The notes under the pieces: model-generated | What the model saw: the letters and a program-made list of their open reading frames with translations, nothing else | Database searches by the model: none | What the model was told of the DNA's origin: nothing | From: Arcicella aquatica | GTDB lineage: Bacteria > Bacteroidota > Bacteroidia > Cytophagales > Spirosomataceae | Length of the DNA stretch: 64,000 nucleotides | Direction of reading: 5' to 3' | Assembly: GCF_034928825.1 (NCBI RefSeq) | Contig: NZ_JAYFUL010000002.1 | Span: 62,001-126,000 of the forward strand | Shown here: positions 24,324-32,568 of the stretch, one piece after another | Layout of the letters: each line of letters starts with the position of its first letter | Position numbering within the stretch: the first letter of the stretch is position 1 | Program-made: the position numbers and the translations under genes

Positions 24324-24881
24324 ATGAAGCATTCTCAACTAAGTGACGAACAACTGATAGACTTTCTGAAAAGGGACGACAAAAAGGCCTTTGAGGAAAT
24401 CTACCATCGTTATTGGTACAAACTTTTTGGTGTTGCCTATCACGAAACTGGCACAAAAGAGGAAGCTGAAGAGCTTGTACACGACTTGTTTGAAAGTCTT
24501 TGGCTAAAAAGAGAGCATTTAAACATTCGGTTTTTGAGTGCTTATTTGGTGGTAGCCATAAAGCACCTTACAACCAACTATATCAAGTCTCAAATCACTA
24601 ATAGGAAGTTTCAAGAGTATATTATTTTTCACGAAATACAGCAGTCTTTCTCAACCGAAGAAATTGTACATTTTGCAGATTTATCAAAAGCAGTAGATGA
24701 AGCCTTAAAGAAATTACCAGAAAAAACCTGCGAAGTATTTAAGATGAGTCGATTTGAAAACCAATCGGTAAAAGACATCGCACTACGCTTAGACCTCAGC
24801 GAAAAAGCCGTAGAATATCATATCACTAAATCGCTAAAAGTACTAAGAGAGAATTTAAAGGTATATCAATCTGATAACTAA
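24324..24881 (+). CDS. RNA polymerase ECF sigma factor, Bacteroidetes family
   Basis: A 185-residue extracytoplasmic-function sigma factor. Region 2 (about 20-90) begins DKKAFEEIYHRYWYKLFGVAYHETGTKEEAEELVHDLFESLW, typical of the Bacteroidetes expansion family 1. Region 4 (about 128-178) contains LPEKTCEVFKMSRFENQSVKDIALRLDLSEKAVEYHITKSLKVL, the -35-binding helix-turn-helix. It is followed by a FecR anti-sigma gene and an STN-containing SusC, the standard chain of trans-envelope signalling in which substrate binding at the receptor releases the sigma factor. It is divergent from GH26 across a 197-bp gap. Confidence 0.94.
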   Translation: MKHSQLSDEQLIDFLKRDDKKAFEEIYHRYWYKLFGVAYHETGTKEEAEELVHDLFESLWLKREHLNIRFLSAYLVVAIKHLTTNYIKSQITNRKFQEYIIFHEIQQSFSTEEIVHFADLSKAVDEALKKLPEKTCEVFKMSRFENQSVKDIALRLDLSEKAVEYHITKSLKVLRENLKVYQSDN

Positions 24882-24967
24882 ACATTCACTTTTAAAGCAT
24901 ATTAAACTCGATTCAACGCCTACCATTTGATAAATCAACTCCATACTTGCAGAAAAATTCACGAAAG

Positions 24968-25972
24968 ATGAACCAATACGATTTCGATAAATTATTAGAA
25001 AAATACCTTGACGGAGATTGCACGACTGAAGAAGAGGCGATGATAAAGGAATGGTCCGACAATATGTTGAAACATAGCGAACTGAGATTGAGCCCTTCTG
25101 AAAAAAATAATATTGAACACCACCTTTGGGAAAGAATCCAGCATAGTTTGTTTCCTAACAAAGTAATTTCTGGTCGCTTTAAATGGACAGCAATTGCCAT
25201 TGCTGCTTCATTGATGATTGGCATTTTCGGACTATTCTATTATCAAAAAACTACGGCTTATACAAGCTCGTTTACCGAAAGCATAGATAGCAACTTAGGC
25301 GTAATTGAAGTAAAAAACACCTCCTCTAAATCTCAAAAAATTAAACTAGAAGACGGCAGCGAAATTGTATTGAAGGCCGCTAGTAGTATTAGTTATCCAG
25401 AACACTTTAATGATAAAAACCGCAATGTGTATTTGAAAGGAGAGGCTTTTTTTAAGGTAAAACGAAATCCATCAAAACCATTCATTGTGCATACCCGCGA
25501 TTTGGTTACAGAAGTACTTGGAACAAGTTTCACCATTAAATCTTACGACGATTCAAAAGCGATTGAGGTGTTGGTGGTAACGGGAAGGGTTTCTGTTTAT
25601 GAAAATTCAGAAAAAACAGGCACTCATAAAAACGGGGTAATTTTGACGCCTAATCAAAAAATCACTTTTGATAAAGAAACAAAAAAAATAATTCCTAGTC
25701 TGGTTGAAAACCCCATCATTGTCAACACACCAGCCACTGCGTTAGATTTTATTTTTGACGAAACGCCCTTAACTGAAGTACTCAATCGCTTAAAAGAAGC
25801 ATATCAAATTGAATTTGTTGTTGAAAATCATGAGTTAAACAAATGTGTATTCACTGCCGATTTGAATGAAATTCCATTACACAGCCAGCTTGATTTAATC
25901 TGTAAATCCATCAACGCTACATACGAACAGCGTGGAACGGTGATTTTTGTCAATGGAGTGGGCTGTCAGTGA
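24968..25972 (+). CDS. FecR-family anti-sigma factor
   Basis: A 334-residue inner-membrane signal transducer. I start it at the ATG at 24968 (MNQYDFDKLLEKYLDGDCTTEEE); an in-frame TTG at 24947 would add seven atypical residues. The order is an N-terminal sigma-binding region (1-75), one membrane helix (about 77-95, TAIAIAASLMIGIFGLFYY), a periplasmic FecR domain (about 105-205, with GSEIVLKAASSISYPEHF and LKGEAFFKV), and a C-terminal DUF4974/STN-like domain (about 255-325). The partner sigma factor ends 86 bp upstream. Its stop codon lies inside the left arm of a very stable hairpin. Confidence 0.94.
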   Translation: MNQYDFDKLLEKYLDGDCTTEEEAMIKEWSDNMLKHSELRLSPSEKNNIEHHLWERIQHSLFPNKVISGRFKWTAIAIAASLMIGIFGLFYYQKTTAYTSSFTESIDSNLGVIEVKNTSSKSQKIKLEDGSEIVLKAASSISYPEHFNDKNRNVYLKGEAFFKVKRNPSKPFIVHTRDLVTEVLGTSFTIKSYDDSKAIEVLVVTGRVSVYENSEKTGTHKNGVILTPNQKITFDKETKKIIPSLVENPIIVNTPATALDFIFDETPLTEVLNRLKEAYQIEFVVENHELNKCVFTADLNEIPLHSQLDLICKSINATYEQRGTVIFVNGVGCQ

Positions 25973-26037
25973 GTTGTGAATGATGAGTTGTGAGTTGTGA
26001 ATATTTTTTTTTACTCACAACTCATCATTCAAAACTC
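25971..26037 (+). terminator. Long hairpin starting at the fecR stop codon
   Basis: Arms of 25 nt (25971-25995 and 26013-26037) pair with a single mismatch. The loop includes a run of nine T residues. Arms are built of repeated GAGTTGTGA-like words. It would separate the sigma/fecR transcript from the susCD transcript or reduce read-through. Further CAAAACTCTTAATTC repeats follow to about 26068. Confidence 0.72.
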
Positions 26038-26106
26038 TTAATTCCAAACTCAAAACTCTTAATTCCCATTAACTCCATGAAAACATAGTCGCTTTCACAA
26101 GAAAAA

Positions 26107-26193
26107 GCCGATAATGTTACGAGCATTACCGGCCTTAGAAACCCCACCAAACGCCAATTCGGTGGCATCGCAACGATGCTTAGGGTTTGTTTT
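26107..26193 (+). ncRNA. Structured RNA element before susC (hairpin plus three-way junction and T run)
   Basis: Hairpin 1 pairs GCCGATAATG (26107-26116) with CATTACCGGC (26124-26133), one A-C mismatch. Then AAACCC (26139-26144) pairs with GGGTTT (26183-26188) to close a junction holding CACC/GGTG (26145-26148 with 26161-26164) and GCATCG/CGATGC (26165-26170 with 26174-26179). GTTTTT follows directly. The structure ends 34 nt before the susC start codon, so it may be a terminator/attenuator or the 3' end of a small RNA. I cannot assign it to a known RNA family. Confidence 0.55.
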
Positions 26194-26226
26194 TCCACAT
26201 TTCACAGTTTAAAAACAGTTAAAAGT

Positions 26227-29200
26227 ATGAAAAAAAAATTATCATTTAAAAAGATTCTCTCCAAAGCGATGCGAATTACCATTACCCAACTATTCCTTTC
26301 GATTATCTGTTGCGGGATTTCTCTCGCAAACAGTGCTTTTTCGCAAGAGGTACTCAATAAAAGTATTACGCTAAGAACTGGGTCGAGTACTATTAAAAAG
26401 GTATTATTCCAGCTAGAGAAGAAAGCAGATGTTAAGTTTGTCTATAGCCCAAATGCCATTCAGGCAGGGCAAATTGTGTCTTTCAATTTTACTGATGATA
26501 AATTATCGAAGGTTTTAGCAGACCTTCTTACACCCTTGAATATTTCGTATGAAGTAATTGATAATCGTATTCTTCTTCGTAAAAAAGCTGTTGCCGAAAG
26601 AGAAAACATTCAATCAATCATCCCAAACGAAATAATCGCCGAACAAACAATCAGCGGAACCATCACCGATGAAAAAGGGCAAGCACTACCAGGAGTTTCG
26701 GTATTGGTAAAAAACACCAACAGAGGTACTTCAACGGATACAAAAGGACAGTATAAAATTGCTGTACCCGACGGAAACAACACCTTGATTTTCTCTTTTG
26801 TTGGGTATCAAAAACAAGAAGTTGTAGTAAATGGTCGCTCGGTAATCAACGTATCGATGTTAGTTGAAAACCAAAGTTTAGATGAAGTAGTAGTAGTAGG
26901 TTACGGTACGCAATCGCGTAAAAACTTGACAAGTGCTATTACGACTATCAAACCAGAAGATATGAACAGAGGAGCCATCAGTGATGTTGGCCAGTTATTA
27001 CAAGGTAAAGTTCCGGGCTTAAACATTACGCGTAGTGGTGACCCTAACCGTGCGGCAGCTATTATTTTACGTGGTGCTTCTTCGCTTCGTGATGGAGCAC
27101 AATCGCCATTGTTCGTAATTGATGGCGTGCCAGGTGCTGATATTTCATTGATTGCACCTGATGATATTGCTACGATGGACATCCTGAAAGATGCTGCTGC
27201 AACGGCTATTTATGGTAACCGTGCTGCCAATGGCGTAATTATGGTAACTACCAAACGTGCTAGCAAAGGACAAATGCAGGTATCATATAGTTCATATATG
27301 GCGATTGATAAAGTATCTAAGCAATATGAAATGATGAATACTACACAATTGAAAGCATTCTTAACCAAAAATGGGCAAGCTTTATCCCCAGAAGATGATT
27401 TAGGTGCAAATACCAACTGGCAAGATGCTGTTCAGCGTAGTACGGCCATTAGCCAAAACCATAACATTTCATTTGGTGGTGGTAGCGAAAGCACTGTTTA
27501 CAATGCAAGTATCAACTATTTCGACCAAGATGGTATCATTAAATCAAGCGCTTTAAACCGTGTGGTAGCTCGTTTATCTATCGAACAAAAAGCATTTAAC
27601 AATAATTTGAAATTGGGTTTATCTGTAACCAATTCAGTAAGTGATGCCAAATGGGTTCCTTATAGAAACACTGTTTTAGCCCAAATGTTGACTTATTTGC
27701 CAACAGTTCCTGTACATAAGGCAGACGGTTCTTTTTATGACAACTTCAACAAAACTAGTTATTACAACCCTGTTTCTTTGATTGAAAATGGACAAGAACG
27801 TTTGAAATATAAAACTTTGGTAGGTACTTTCTTTGGTCAGTTAAAACTACCATTGGGTTTTACTTATGATGTAAAATTCTCGTACCAAAACTTCCAAACA
27901 AATTATGGTGCATACTACAACAGTTATTATACACAATATTATAATAATATTCGTAGTACGCCAGAACCTCCGGGAAACCCATCTTTCATCACTTTAGTAG
28001 GTGCAAATGGTTTGGCAACAAGAAATGCGTATCAAAATACTCAGAGCTTATTAGAAACTTATCTTACTTGGGATAAACAAATTGGAGACCATTCAATTAA
28101 TGCTGTAGTGGGTTATTCTTGGCAAGAAAGTATCAACGGCGACGGTTTCCAAGCAACTAGTACTAACTTCCCCGTTGATGCTGTTGGTTATAACAATTTA
28201 GGTTTAGGTAACCCTTATGCGGTTAACTCATTCAGAGTAAATTATGGTGGTGATAATTACCAACAAGTACGTTTAATCTCAGACTTTGGTCGTGTTAATT
28301 ATAATTACAAAAACAAATACTTATTGCAAGGGTCAATCCGTCGTGATGGTTCTTCGGTATTCGGCTTGAACAAGCAGTGGGGTTATTTCCCAGCAGTAGG
28401 TTTTGCTTGGAGAGTTGACCAAGAGGGATTCATGGAAAAACAACAGATTTTCAGTGAATTAAAATTACGTCTTAGTTATGGTGTAACGGGTAACTCAGCA
28501 GGTTTTAGCCCATATACTACTAAATTGATTTACGGAAACGTTGGTACATTCTACTATAATGGGTCTCAACAGGCTGCGATTGGTGCATTACAAAACGAAA
28601 ACCCTGATTTAGGTTGGGAAAAAACAGCTACTTCAAACCTTGGTATCGACTTCTCGGTAGCTAAGGGGAAAATTAGCGGTACCATTGAAGTTTACAACAA
28701 AAAGACCTCTGATTTAATTTGGACTTATCCTGTAAGTACGGTGTTGTATCCAAATGGTTCTTTAACGGCCAATGTGGGTGAAATGAGTAACAAAGGTTAT
28801 GAAGTTACCTTGAATGCTAGCCCCGTAAAAACTAAGAATTTCTCTTGGAATACTACTTTTAACTTAGCACACAACGAAAACAAAATTTTAAGTCTTTCGA
28901 ATGCTTCGTTAAAAACTGACTCGGTAAAAATCGTTCAACCAGATGGTGGCGGACAAACGGGAGAAACCATTCAATTGATTGTAGCAGGACAGCCAATTGG
29001 TCAGTTTTTTACATATGAATATGCAGGTAAAGATGCCAATGGGGTATCGCAATACTATAACTCAAAAGGTGAATTGACGACCAAACCTGTTAGCGTAAAA
29101 GACTACAAAGCTATAGGAAATGCACAGCCTAAATTATTATTAGGTTGGTCGAACAATTTCACTTACAAAAATTTGGATTTGAATATCTTCATGAGAGCAG

Positions 29201-29577
29201 TGCTAGGTAACAAAATCATGAACGTAACGCGTGCCGATTTGTTCAGACCAAGTACTGCCAGATTCACTAACATTCCTGTTGAAGTAGCTGAAGAATCAGC
29301 CAATGATTTTAACTCTTATCGTTACTCATCTCGTTTCTTGGAAGATGGAAGCTATTTACGTTTAGACAATGCTACTTTGGGGTATTCATTCAAGAATATC
29401 ACTAAAGATATCAAGCGTATTCGTTTGTATGCCTCAGTAAATAACTTGTTTGTGATAACAGGCTACAAAGGCATCGACCCTGAGATTAATCAAGGCGGTA
29501 TTGCTCCTGGTGTTGACTCTAATAATTTTTATCCTAAAACCCGTACATTCTTGTTTGGTGTTTCCGCCTCATTCTAA
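26227..29577 (+). CDS. SusC/RagA-type TonB-dependent receptor with STN domain
   Basis: Outer-membrane importer of 1116 residues. The ATG at 26227 gives a signal peptide (MKKKLSFKKILSKAMRITITQLFLSIICCGISLANSAFSQ is split here by its K-rich start and hydrophobic core); an ATG at 26176 lies inside the upstream RNA structure and is less likely. Domains in order: STN/secretin-like (about 45-115), carboxypeptidase-regulatory-like (about 140-225), plug beginning VVVGYGTQSRKNLTSAI, and a large beta barrel with the C-terminal aromatic residue. The STN domain marks a receptor that signals to FecR and the sigma factor encoded upstream. It forms a pair with SusD at 29693. Confidence 0.95.
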   Translation: MKKKLSFKKILSKAMRITITQLFLSIICCGISLANSAFSQEVLNKSITLRTGSSTIKKVLFQLEKKADVKFVYSPNAIQAGQIVSFNFTDDKLSKVLADLLTPLNISYEVIDNRILLRKKAVAERENIQSIIPNEIIAEQTISGTITDEKGQALPGVSVLVKNTNRGTSTDTKGQYKIAVPDGNNTLIFSFVGYQKQEVVVNGRSVINVSMLVENQSLDEVVVVGYGTQSRKNLTSAITTIKPEDMNRGAISDVGQLLQGKVPGLNITRSGDPNRAAAIILRGASSLRDGAQSPLFVIDGVPGADISLIAPDDIATMDILKDAAATAIYGNRAANGVIMVTTKRASKGQMQVSYSSYMAIDKVSKQYEMMNTTQLKAFLTKNGQALSPEDDLGANTNWQDAVQRSTAISQNHNISFGGGSESTVYNASINYFDQDGIIKSSALNRVVARLSIEQKAFNNNLKLGLSVTNSVSDAKWVPYRNTVLAQMLTYLPTVPVHKADGSFYDNFNKTSYYNPVSLIENGQERLKYKTLVGTFFGQLKLPLGFTYDVKFSYQNFQTNYGAYYNSYYTQYYNNIRSTPEPPGNPSFITLVGANGLATRNAYQNTQSLLETYLTWDKQIGDHSINAVVGYSWQESINGDGFQATSTNFPVDAVGYNNLGLGNPYAVNSFRVNYGGDNYQQVRLISDFGRVNYNYKNKYLLQGSIRRDGSSVFGLNKQWGYFPAVGFAWRVDQEGFMEKQQIFSELKLRLSYGVTGNSAGFSPYTTKLIYGNVGTFYYNGSQQAAIGALQNENPDLGWEKTATSNLGIDFSVAKGKISGTIEVYNKKTSDLIWTYPVSTVLYPNGSLTANVGEMSNKGYEVTLNASPVKTKNFSWNTTFNLAHNENKILSLSNASLKTDSVKIVQPDGGGQTGETIQLIVAGQPIGQFFTYEYAGKDANGVSQYYNSKGELTTKPVSVKDYKAIGNAQPKLLLGWSNNFTYKNLDLNIFMRAVLGNKIMNVTRADLFRPSTARFTNIPVEVAEESANDFNSYRYSSRFLEDGSYLRLDNATLGYSFKNITKDIKRIRLYASVNNLFVITGYKGIDPEINQGGIAPGVDSNNFYPKTRTFLFGVSASF

Positions 29578-29596
29578 AAACATTTACAATAATTCA

Positions 29597-29668
29597 AACA
29601 GTACCTAGAAGCAATTACTGAATTAATGATGTTTTTGAGGATTTCTTCTTAGAGAATTAGGTACTGTT
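29597..29668 (+). promoter_or_regulatory. Intergenic stem between susC and susD
   Basis: AACAGTACCTA (29597-29607) and TAGGTACTGTT (29658-29668) form perfect 11-bp arms around a 50-nt loop, filling the gap between susC and susD. Such a stem could tune relative expression of the two genes through RNA processing or stability. There is no T run after it, so it is not a plain terminator. Confidence 0.55.
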
Positions 29669-29692
29669 CAAAACTATTAATGCTAGAAACAG

Positions 29693-31276
29693 ATGAAAAA
29701 AATATTTCAATTGATAATAACCATTGCAAGCATAAGTGGATTAATGGCTTGTCATGACCTTGACGTCCCCGTAACAACACAACTAACGCCAGAGATTTTC
29801 CCTCAAACCCCTACACAGTTTATCCAAGCTGCGGGACCAACGTACAATTCTTTTCGTCAAAACTATTCAACAGACTACTGGTTTTTACAGTCGTTGAGTA
29901 CCGATGAAGCGATTTTACCAGCACGTGGTGGAAACTGGTATGATGGTGGACGTTATGAACAACATCACAAACATACTTGGAATCAAGATAACGCACACGT
30001 ACAAAGTGCTTGGGCATGGCTGACAACTACCATCAGTACAAGTAATCAGAATATTTTCTTGATTTCAAAAGCACCAGAGTCCACAGCTAAACTTACAAGT
30101 TTGGCAGAACTAAGAACCATGCGTGCAATGTGTTATTTTATGATGATGGATATGTGGGGAAATATCCCAATTTCAACAAAATTTGGTGATACAACTACGG
30201 CTAGAACAACTGCAAGATCTGATGTATTTAAGTTTATCGAGAAAGAGTTACAAGAGAGCCTTCCTGACCTTAGTGTGGTAGTTGGGCAAGAAACTTACGG
30301 TCGCCCGAATAAATATACAGCTTATGCCATCTTAGCAAAGATGTATCTAAATGCTGAAGTTTATACAGGTACTGCTCGTTGGAATGATGCCATCATTGCT
30401 TGTGATAACATCATTAGCTCTGGTAAATATGCTATTGAAAGTGATTACCGCAAAATGTTTTTTGTAAACAATGGTCCGCAAATCAAGGAGTTTATTTTTG
30501 CTATTCCTTACGATGCCTCCGCCCCGAATGGTTATATGTTTTATGCTCGATACTCCATGCCGAGGTCATTACGTGCTAAATTCAGCTTACCATTTACACC
30601 AAGTTCGGCGTCAAGTACTTTACCACAATACTATGCCTATTACAACGACCCTAAAGACGTAAGAAATCAGCAGTGGATTACGGGTAAACAATTCGACTAT
30701 AAGGGCGTACCTGTAACTGTAGCCACAACCAAACAGGGGTATGACGAAGATTATAAAGGTGCAGATGCGGGAGCAGCTTTAACTTATCAAGTAGATATTA
30801 CACCAGATGTTATCATTAAAAAACCTGCCACTTTTGATTTAGGAAATGATGAGAAAGCTTGGAATATGGGTTATCGTAACAATAAATTCTATGCTGATAG
30901 TACTTCGGCGACTAGAAACCAAAATAACGATGTACCTATTTTCAGATATGCTGATGTATTGTTGATGAAAGCTGAGGCAATCTTGAAAGGTGGTACTGCT
31001 ACAAACGGACAAACGGCTATTTCGTTAGTGAATGAAGTAAGGAGTAAGCGTACAACTTCTACTCCTTGGACTTCGGTAACATTACAACAACTTTATGAAG
31101 AAAGAGCCAGAGAGTTTGCTTGGGAAACTTGGCACCGTAACGATATGATTCGTTTTGGTAAATACGAAGGTACATGGGGAGTAAAAACCGATACTGACCC
31201 TAAAAAACGCCTTTTCCCAATCCCAACAAATGCTTTGCAATTGAACAAATCATTAACTCAGAATCCTGGGTATTAA
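29693..31276 (+). CDS. SusD/RagB-family glycan-binding outer-membrane lipoprotein
   Basis: A 527-residue surface lipoprotein that caps the SusC channel and binds glycan. The signal peptide ends in a lipobox with Cys20 (ASISGLMAC), followed by HDLDVPVTTQLTPEIF. The central tetratricopeptide-like region (about 75-230) includes LAELRTMRAMCYFMMMDMWGNIPI and YTAYAILAKMYLNAEVY. The C-terminal RagB signature DVLLMKAEAIL and LYEERAREFAWETWHRNDMIRFG is well preserved. It lies 115 bp downstream of its SusC partner. Specificity is inferred from GH26 and GH92 only. Confidence 0.95.
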   Translation: MKKIFQLIITIASISGLMACHDLDVPVTTQLTPEIFPQTPTQFIQAAGPTYNSFRQNYSTDYWFLQSLSTDEAILPARGGNWYDGGRYEQHHKHTWNQDNAHVQSAWAWLTTTISTSNQNIFLISKAPESTAKLTSLAELRTMRAMCYFMMMDMWGNIPISTKFGDTTTARTTARSDVFKFIEKELQESLPDLSVVVGQETYGRPNKYTAYAILAKMYLNAEVYTGTARWNDAIIACDNIISSGKYAIESDYRKMFFVNNGPQIKEFIFAIPYDASAPNGYMFYARYSMPRSLRAKFSLPFTPSSASSTLPQYYAYYNDPKDVRNQQWITGKQFDYKGVPVTVATTKQGYDEDYKGADAGAALTYQVDITPDVIIKKPATFDLGNDEKAWNMGYRNNKFYADSTSATRNQNNDVPIFRYADVLLMKAEAILKGGTATNGQTAISLVNEVRSKRTTSTPWTSVTLQQLYEERAREFAWETWHRNDMIRFGKYEGTWGVKTDTDPKKRLFPIPTNALQLNKSLTQNPGY

Positions 31277-31387
31277 GATTTAGTTGATTATGCTTAATTA
31301 TCAATAGCTTTGTATCAAAGAGTTTTCTTGGTGCAAAGCTATTGTTTTCAAGAGCCATTATGAAAATGTAAATTGTATCCCTTTATT

Positions 31388-32500
31388 ATGCAAAAGAGTA
31401 ATCCTTCCTCGCGTTTACAATCACTTGATGCCCTCAGAGGCTTTGATATGTTTTGGATTATTAGTGGCGAAGGCTTAATCCATGAATGGGCAAAAGCCTC
31501 TGACAACACGGTTATCAATTGGATGTCTAGCCAATTACACCACTCCGATTGGAATGGCTTTACTTTTTATGATTTGATATTTCCTTTGTTTATTTTTATT
31601 GCTGGTGTTTCTATGCCTTATAGTATTGGCAAACAATTAGCCAATCAGCCTTCTAAAAATCAGGTATTAAAAAGCTTATTCAAAAGAGCCTTCATCTTGA
31701 TTATTCTTGGTACCATCGTCAATGGTTTATTCAAATGGCAAGGGTATGAAAACACACGCATTGCCAGTGTGCTAGGCAGAATCGCCCTTTCCTGTCTATT
31801 CGCAGGAATTATTTTTATTTATACAGACCTCAAAACGCAAATCTTTATTTTCTTCGGTATTCTTATAGGCTATTTTTTACTGATGAACTATGTACCTGTC
31901 CCCAATTTTGGTGCTGGCATTTTGACCAAAAAAGGCAATTTATCCGCATATCTCGACCGTCTCTTTTTACCCGGAAAACTTCATCGAAAAGTTTATGACC
32001 CTGAAGGACTGTTATCAACCTTACCTGCCATTTGTAATGCATTATTAGGAATTTTTACAGGAAAACTTTTACAATCAACTTCTATCGCAGGGTTTAAAAA
32101 AGTTGCAATAATGTCAGCTTTTGGCATCATTTGTATCTCTTTAGCTTGGCTTTGGAATCCATTTTTCCCTATTAATAAAATCATGTGGACTAGTTCATTT
32201 GTACTTTGCTCGGGTGGTTTTAGTTTACTGTTTATGGCTTTCTTTTATTTAGTGATAGATGTACTAGCTATCAAATTTTGGATAGCTCCGTTCGTTTGGA
32301 TTGGCATGAATTCCATTACCATTTATATGGCAGCTCATGGTTTAATTAACTTTGAGTCAACAGCCAATTATTTGTTTGGAGGATTAATTCAACACCTTAA
32401 TACCCCGTGGCAACTTGTAGGATTAGCGACAGGAATTGTTTTGGTGCAGTTGGGTTTCTTGTATTTTTTATATCGCCAGAAATGGTTTTTGAAAGTCTAG
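31388..32500 (+). CDS. DUF5009/COG4299 acyltransferase-like membrane protein (HGSNAT/NagX type)
   Basis: A polytopic inner-membrane protein of 370 residues with roughly ten hydrophobic helices. The start is taken at the ATG at 31388 (MQKSNPSSRLQSLDALRGFDMFWIISGEGL); an upstream in-frame TTG at 31373 adds nothing convincing. The LDALRGFDMFWI opening and the FTFYDLIFPLFIFIAGVSMPYS segment are the signature of heparan-alpha-glucosaminide N-acetyltransferase-like proteins. In Bacteroidota they are common in glycan loci, and a role in sugar acylation or transport is suspected but unproven. It follows susD by 111 bp and precedes GH92 by 68 bp. Confidence 0.87.
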   Translation: MQKSNPSSRLQSLDALRGFDMFWIISGEGLIHEWAKASDNTVINWMSSQLHHSDWNGFTFYDLIFPLFIFIAGVSMPYSIGKQLANQPSKNQVLKSLFKRAFILIILGTIVNGLFKWQGYENTRIASVLGRIALSCLFAGIIFIYTDLKTQIFIFFGILIGYFLLMNYVPVPNFGAGILTKKGNLSAYLDRLFLPGKLHRKVYDPEGLLSTLPAICNALLGIFTGKLLQSTSIAGFKKVAIMSAFGIICISLAWLWNPFFPINKIMWTSSFVLCSGGFSLLFMAFFYLVIDVLAIKFWIAPFVWIGMNSITIYMAAHGLINFESTANYLFGGLIQHLNTPWQLVGLATGIVLVQLGFLYFLYRQKWFLKV

Positions 32501-32568
32501 AAAAATACCAACTTAACCTATTTTATAAAAATATTACCAAAAAATCGAAGCAACATATTTTCAATAAA

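Noticed and set aside
26107..26193. Integron attC site before susC
   Set aside because: The folded element lacks RYYYAAC/GTTRRRY core sites at its ends and no integrase or cassette array is present.
26176..26226. Earlier ATG for the SusC receptor
   Set aside because: It falls inside the three-way-junction RNA structure and adds a poor N-terminus; the ATG at 26227 gives a normal signal sequence.
32407..32568. Upstream extension of the GH92 protein
   Set aside because: It overlaps the end of the preceding membrane-protein gene in another frame and would bury the signal peptide 54 residues inside.
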